This document shows, piece by piece, positions 63,663 to 64,000 of a stretch of 64,000 nucleotides of DNA. Location of the stretch: NCBI RefSeq assembly GCF_019977355.1, contig NZ_AP024655.1:2604001-2668000 (forward strand), read 5' to 3'. Source of the DNA: Arthrobacter sp. NicSoilB8. GTDB taxonomy: Bacteria; Actinomycetota; Actinomycetes; Actinomycetales; Micrococcaceae. Every line of letters starts with the position of its first letter. Within the stretch, counting starts at the first letter, position 1. The notes beneath the pieces are model-generated. The model was given only the letters and a program-made list of their open reading frames with translations. It did no database searches and was not told the origin of the DNA. The translations under genes and the position numbers were made by a program.

Positions 63663-64000
63663 TTAGTCCGGCAGGATCCTGCGGACCACGGCGTCGGCCA
63701 GCAGCCGGCCCTTGAGTGTGAGGACCAGCCGCCCCTTGAAGGCGGCCGCGGGATCCACCAGGCCGTCGGCGATCAGCCCGGCGACGGCGTGCCGGCCCGT
63801 GTCGCCCAGGCCGCCGAGGCTCGGGATGTCGAGTCCGGAGTTCAGGCGGGCCTCGAGCATGACGCGTTCGACGTTGCGGGTTTCGGTGTCCAGCGTTTCG
63901 CGTCCGGCGGCGGGCGAAACACCGGCGCCGAGGCGGTTGGCGTAGGCGGTGGGGTGCTTGACGTTCCACCACCGCACGCCGCCGACGTGCGAATGCGCCC
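63663..64000 (-). CDS. hemW: HemW-type radical SAM protein (heme chaperone), C-terminal part
   Basis: The last 112 codons are in the window; the gene continues past the right edge. The end matches HemW: GAHSHVGGVRWWNVKHPTAY, then ERVMLEARLNSGLDI and GLVDPAAAFKGRLVLTLKGR. It transfers heme to respiratory proteins and was formerly annotated as an oxygen-independent coproporphyrinogen oxidase. The radical SAM cysteines lie outside the window. Confidence 0.88.
   Translation of the reverse strand, partial: AHSHVGGVRWWNVKHPTAYANRLGAGVSPAAGRETLDTETRNVERVMLEARLNSGLDIPSLGGLGDTGRHAVAGLIADGLVDPAAAFKGRLVLTLKGRLLADAVVRRILPD

Overview
The window comes from the chromosome of a high-GC actinobacterium, most likely a member of the Micrococcaceae close to Arthrobacter/Pseudarthrobacter. 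The evidence is the GC content, the many GTG and TTG starts, the branched cytochrome bcc-aa3 oxidase with a separate ctaF, mycothiol-type arsenate reductases, a DasR-like regulator beside ptsH, and many actinobacterial families (DUF3043, DUF3054, DUF3097, DUF4870). This placement is inferred from gene content; no rRNA or tRNA gene was seen.

Layout. 1-13 kb is accessory: a truncated ABC solute-binding lipoprotein, a thioredoxin-reductase-like flavoprotein divergent from an XRE-cupin regulator, an acid-stress-like block (ClC channel, YrhK membrane protein, glutamate decarboxylase), gene remnants (a HelR-type ATPase fragment and others), and a run of regulators (TetR, PAS-ANTAR, ArsR, MerR-TipAS) next to a Fic protein. 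13-17 kb holds a drug-efflux MFS protein, two SHOCT-type small membrane proteins, DUF3054 and an Lrp-type RAM-domain protein. 17-28 kb is core energy metabolism: trpD, ctaE-qcrCAB on the plus strand, the dasR/ptsH pair, ctaCDF on the minus strand, and erpA. 28-47.6 kb is housekeeping: an M20 peptidase, pyrD, a flavoprotein dehydrogenase, a hydrolase, recO-uppS, leuA with a leucine leader peptide, an M13 peptidase, a TetR-SDR pair, an LCP cell-wall ligase, and phoH-ybeY-CNNM-era in one overlapping operon. 47.6-50 kb is a decayed stretch (aminotransferase, ABC ATPase and GNAT remnants) around an intact flavin-reductase operon. 50.3-57.5 kb is an arsenic-resistance island: arsN-like and arsR leftward; acr3, arsC, a Cys-tailed flavoprotein, a second ArsC-like protein, MFS, thioredoxin-like, DinB and META lipoprotein genes rightward. 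57.8-64 kb is core again: a GerMN-Gmad2 lipoprotein, hrcA-dnaJ-rsmE with a CIRCE element, DUF3097, DUF4870 and the C-terminus of HemW.

Regulation readable in the sequence: a dre-like site between dasR and ptsH; a leuA leader peptide; a near-perfect CIRCE at hrcA; a MerR operator inside a 19-bp promoter spacer; two nearly identical 16-bp palindromes at the TetR and ArsR genes; an ANTAR-type A1/G4 hexaloop hairpin in front of the PAS-ANTAR gene; an ArsR-type operator overlapping the acr3 promoter; and at least seven genes where a TANNNT-like -10 box lies 6-7 nt before the start codon, as expected for leaderless mRNAs.
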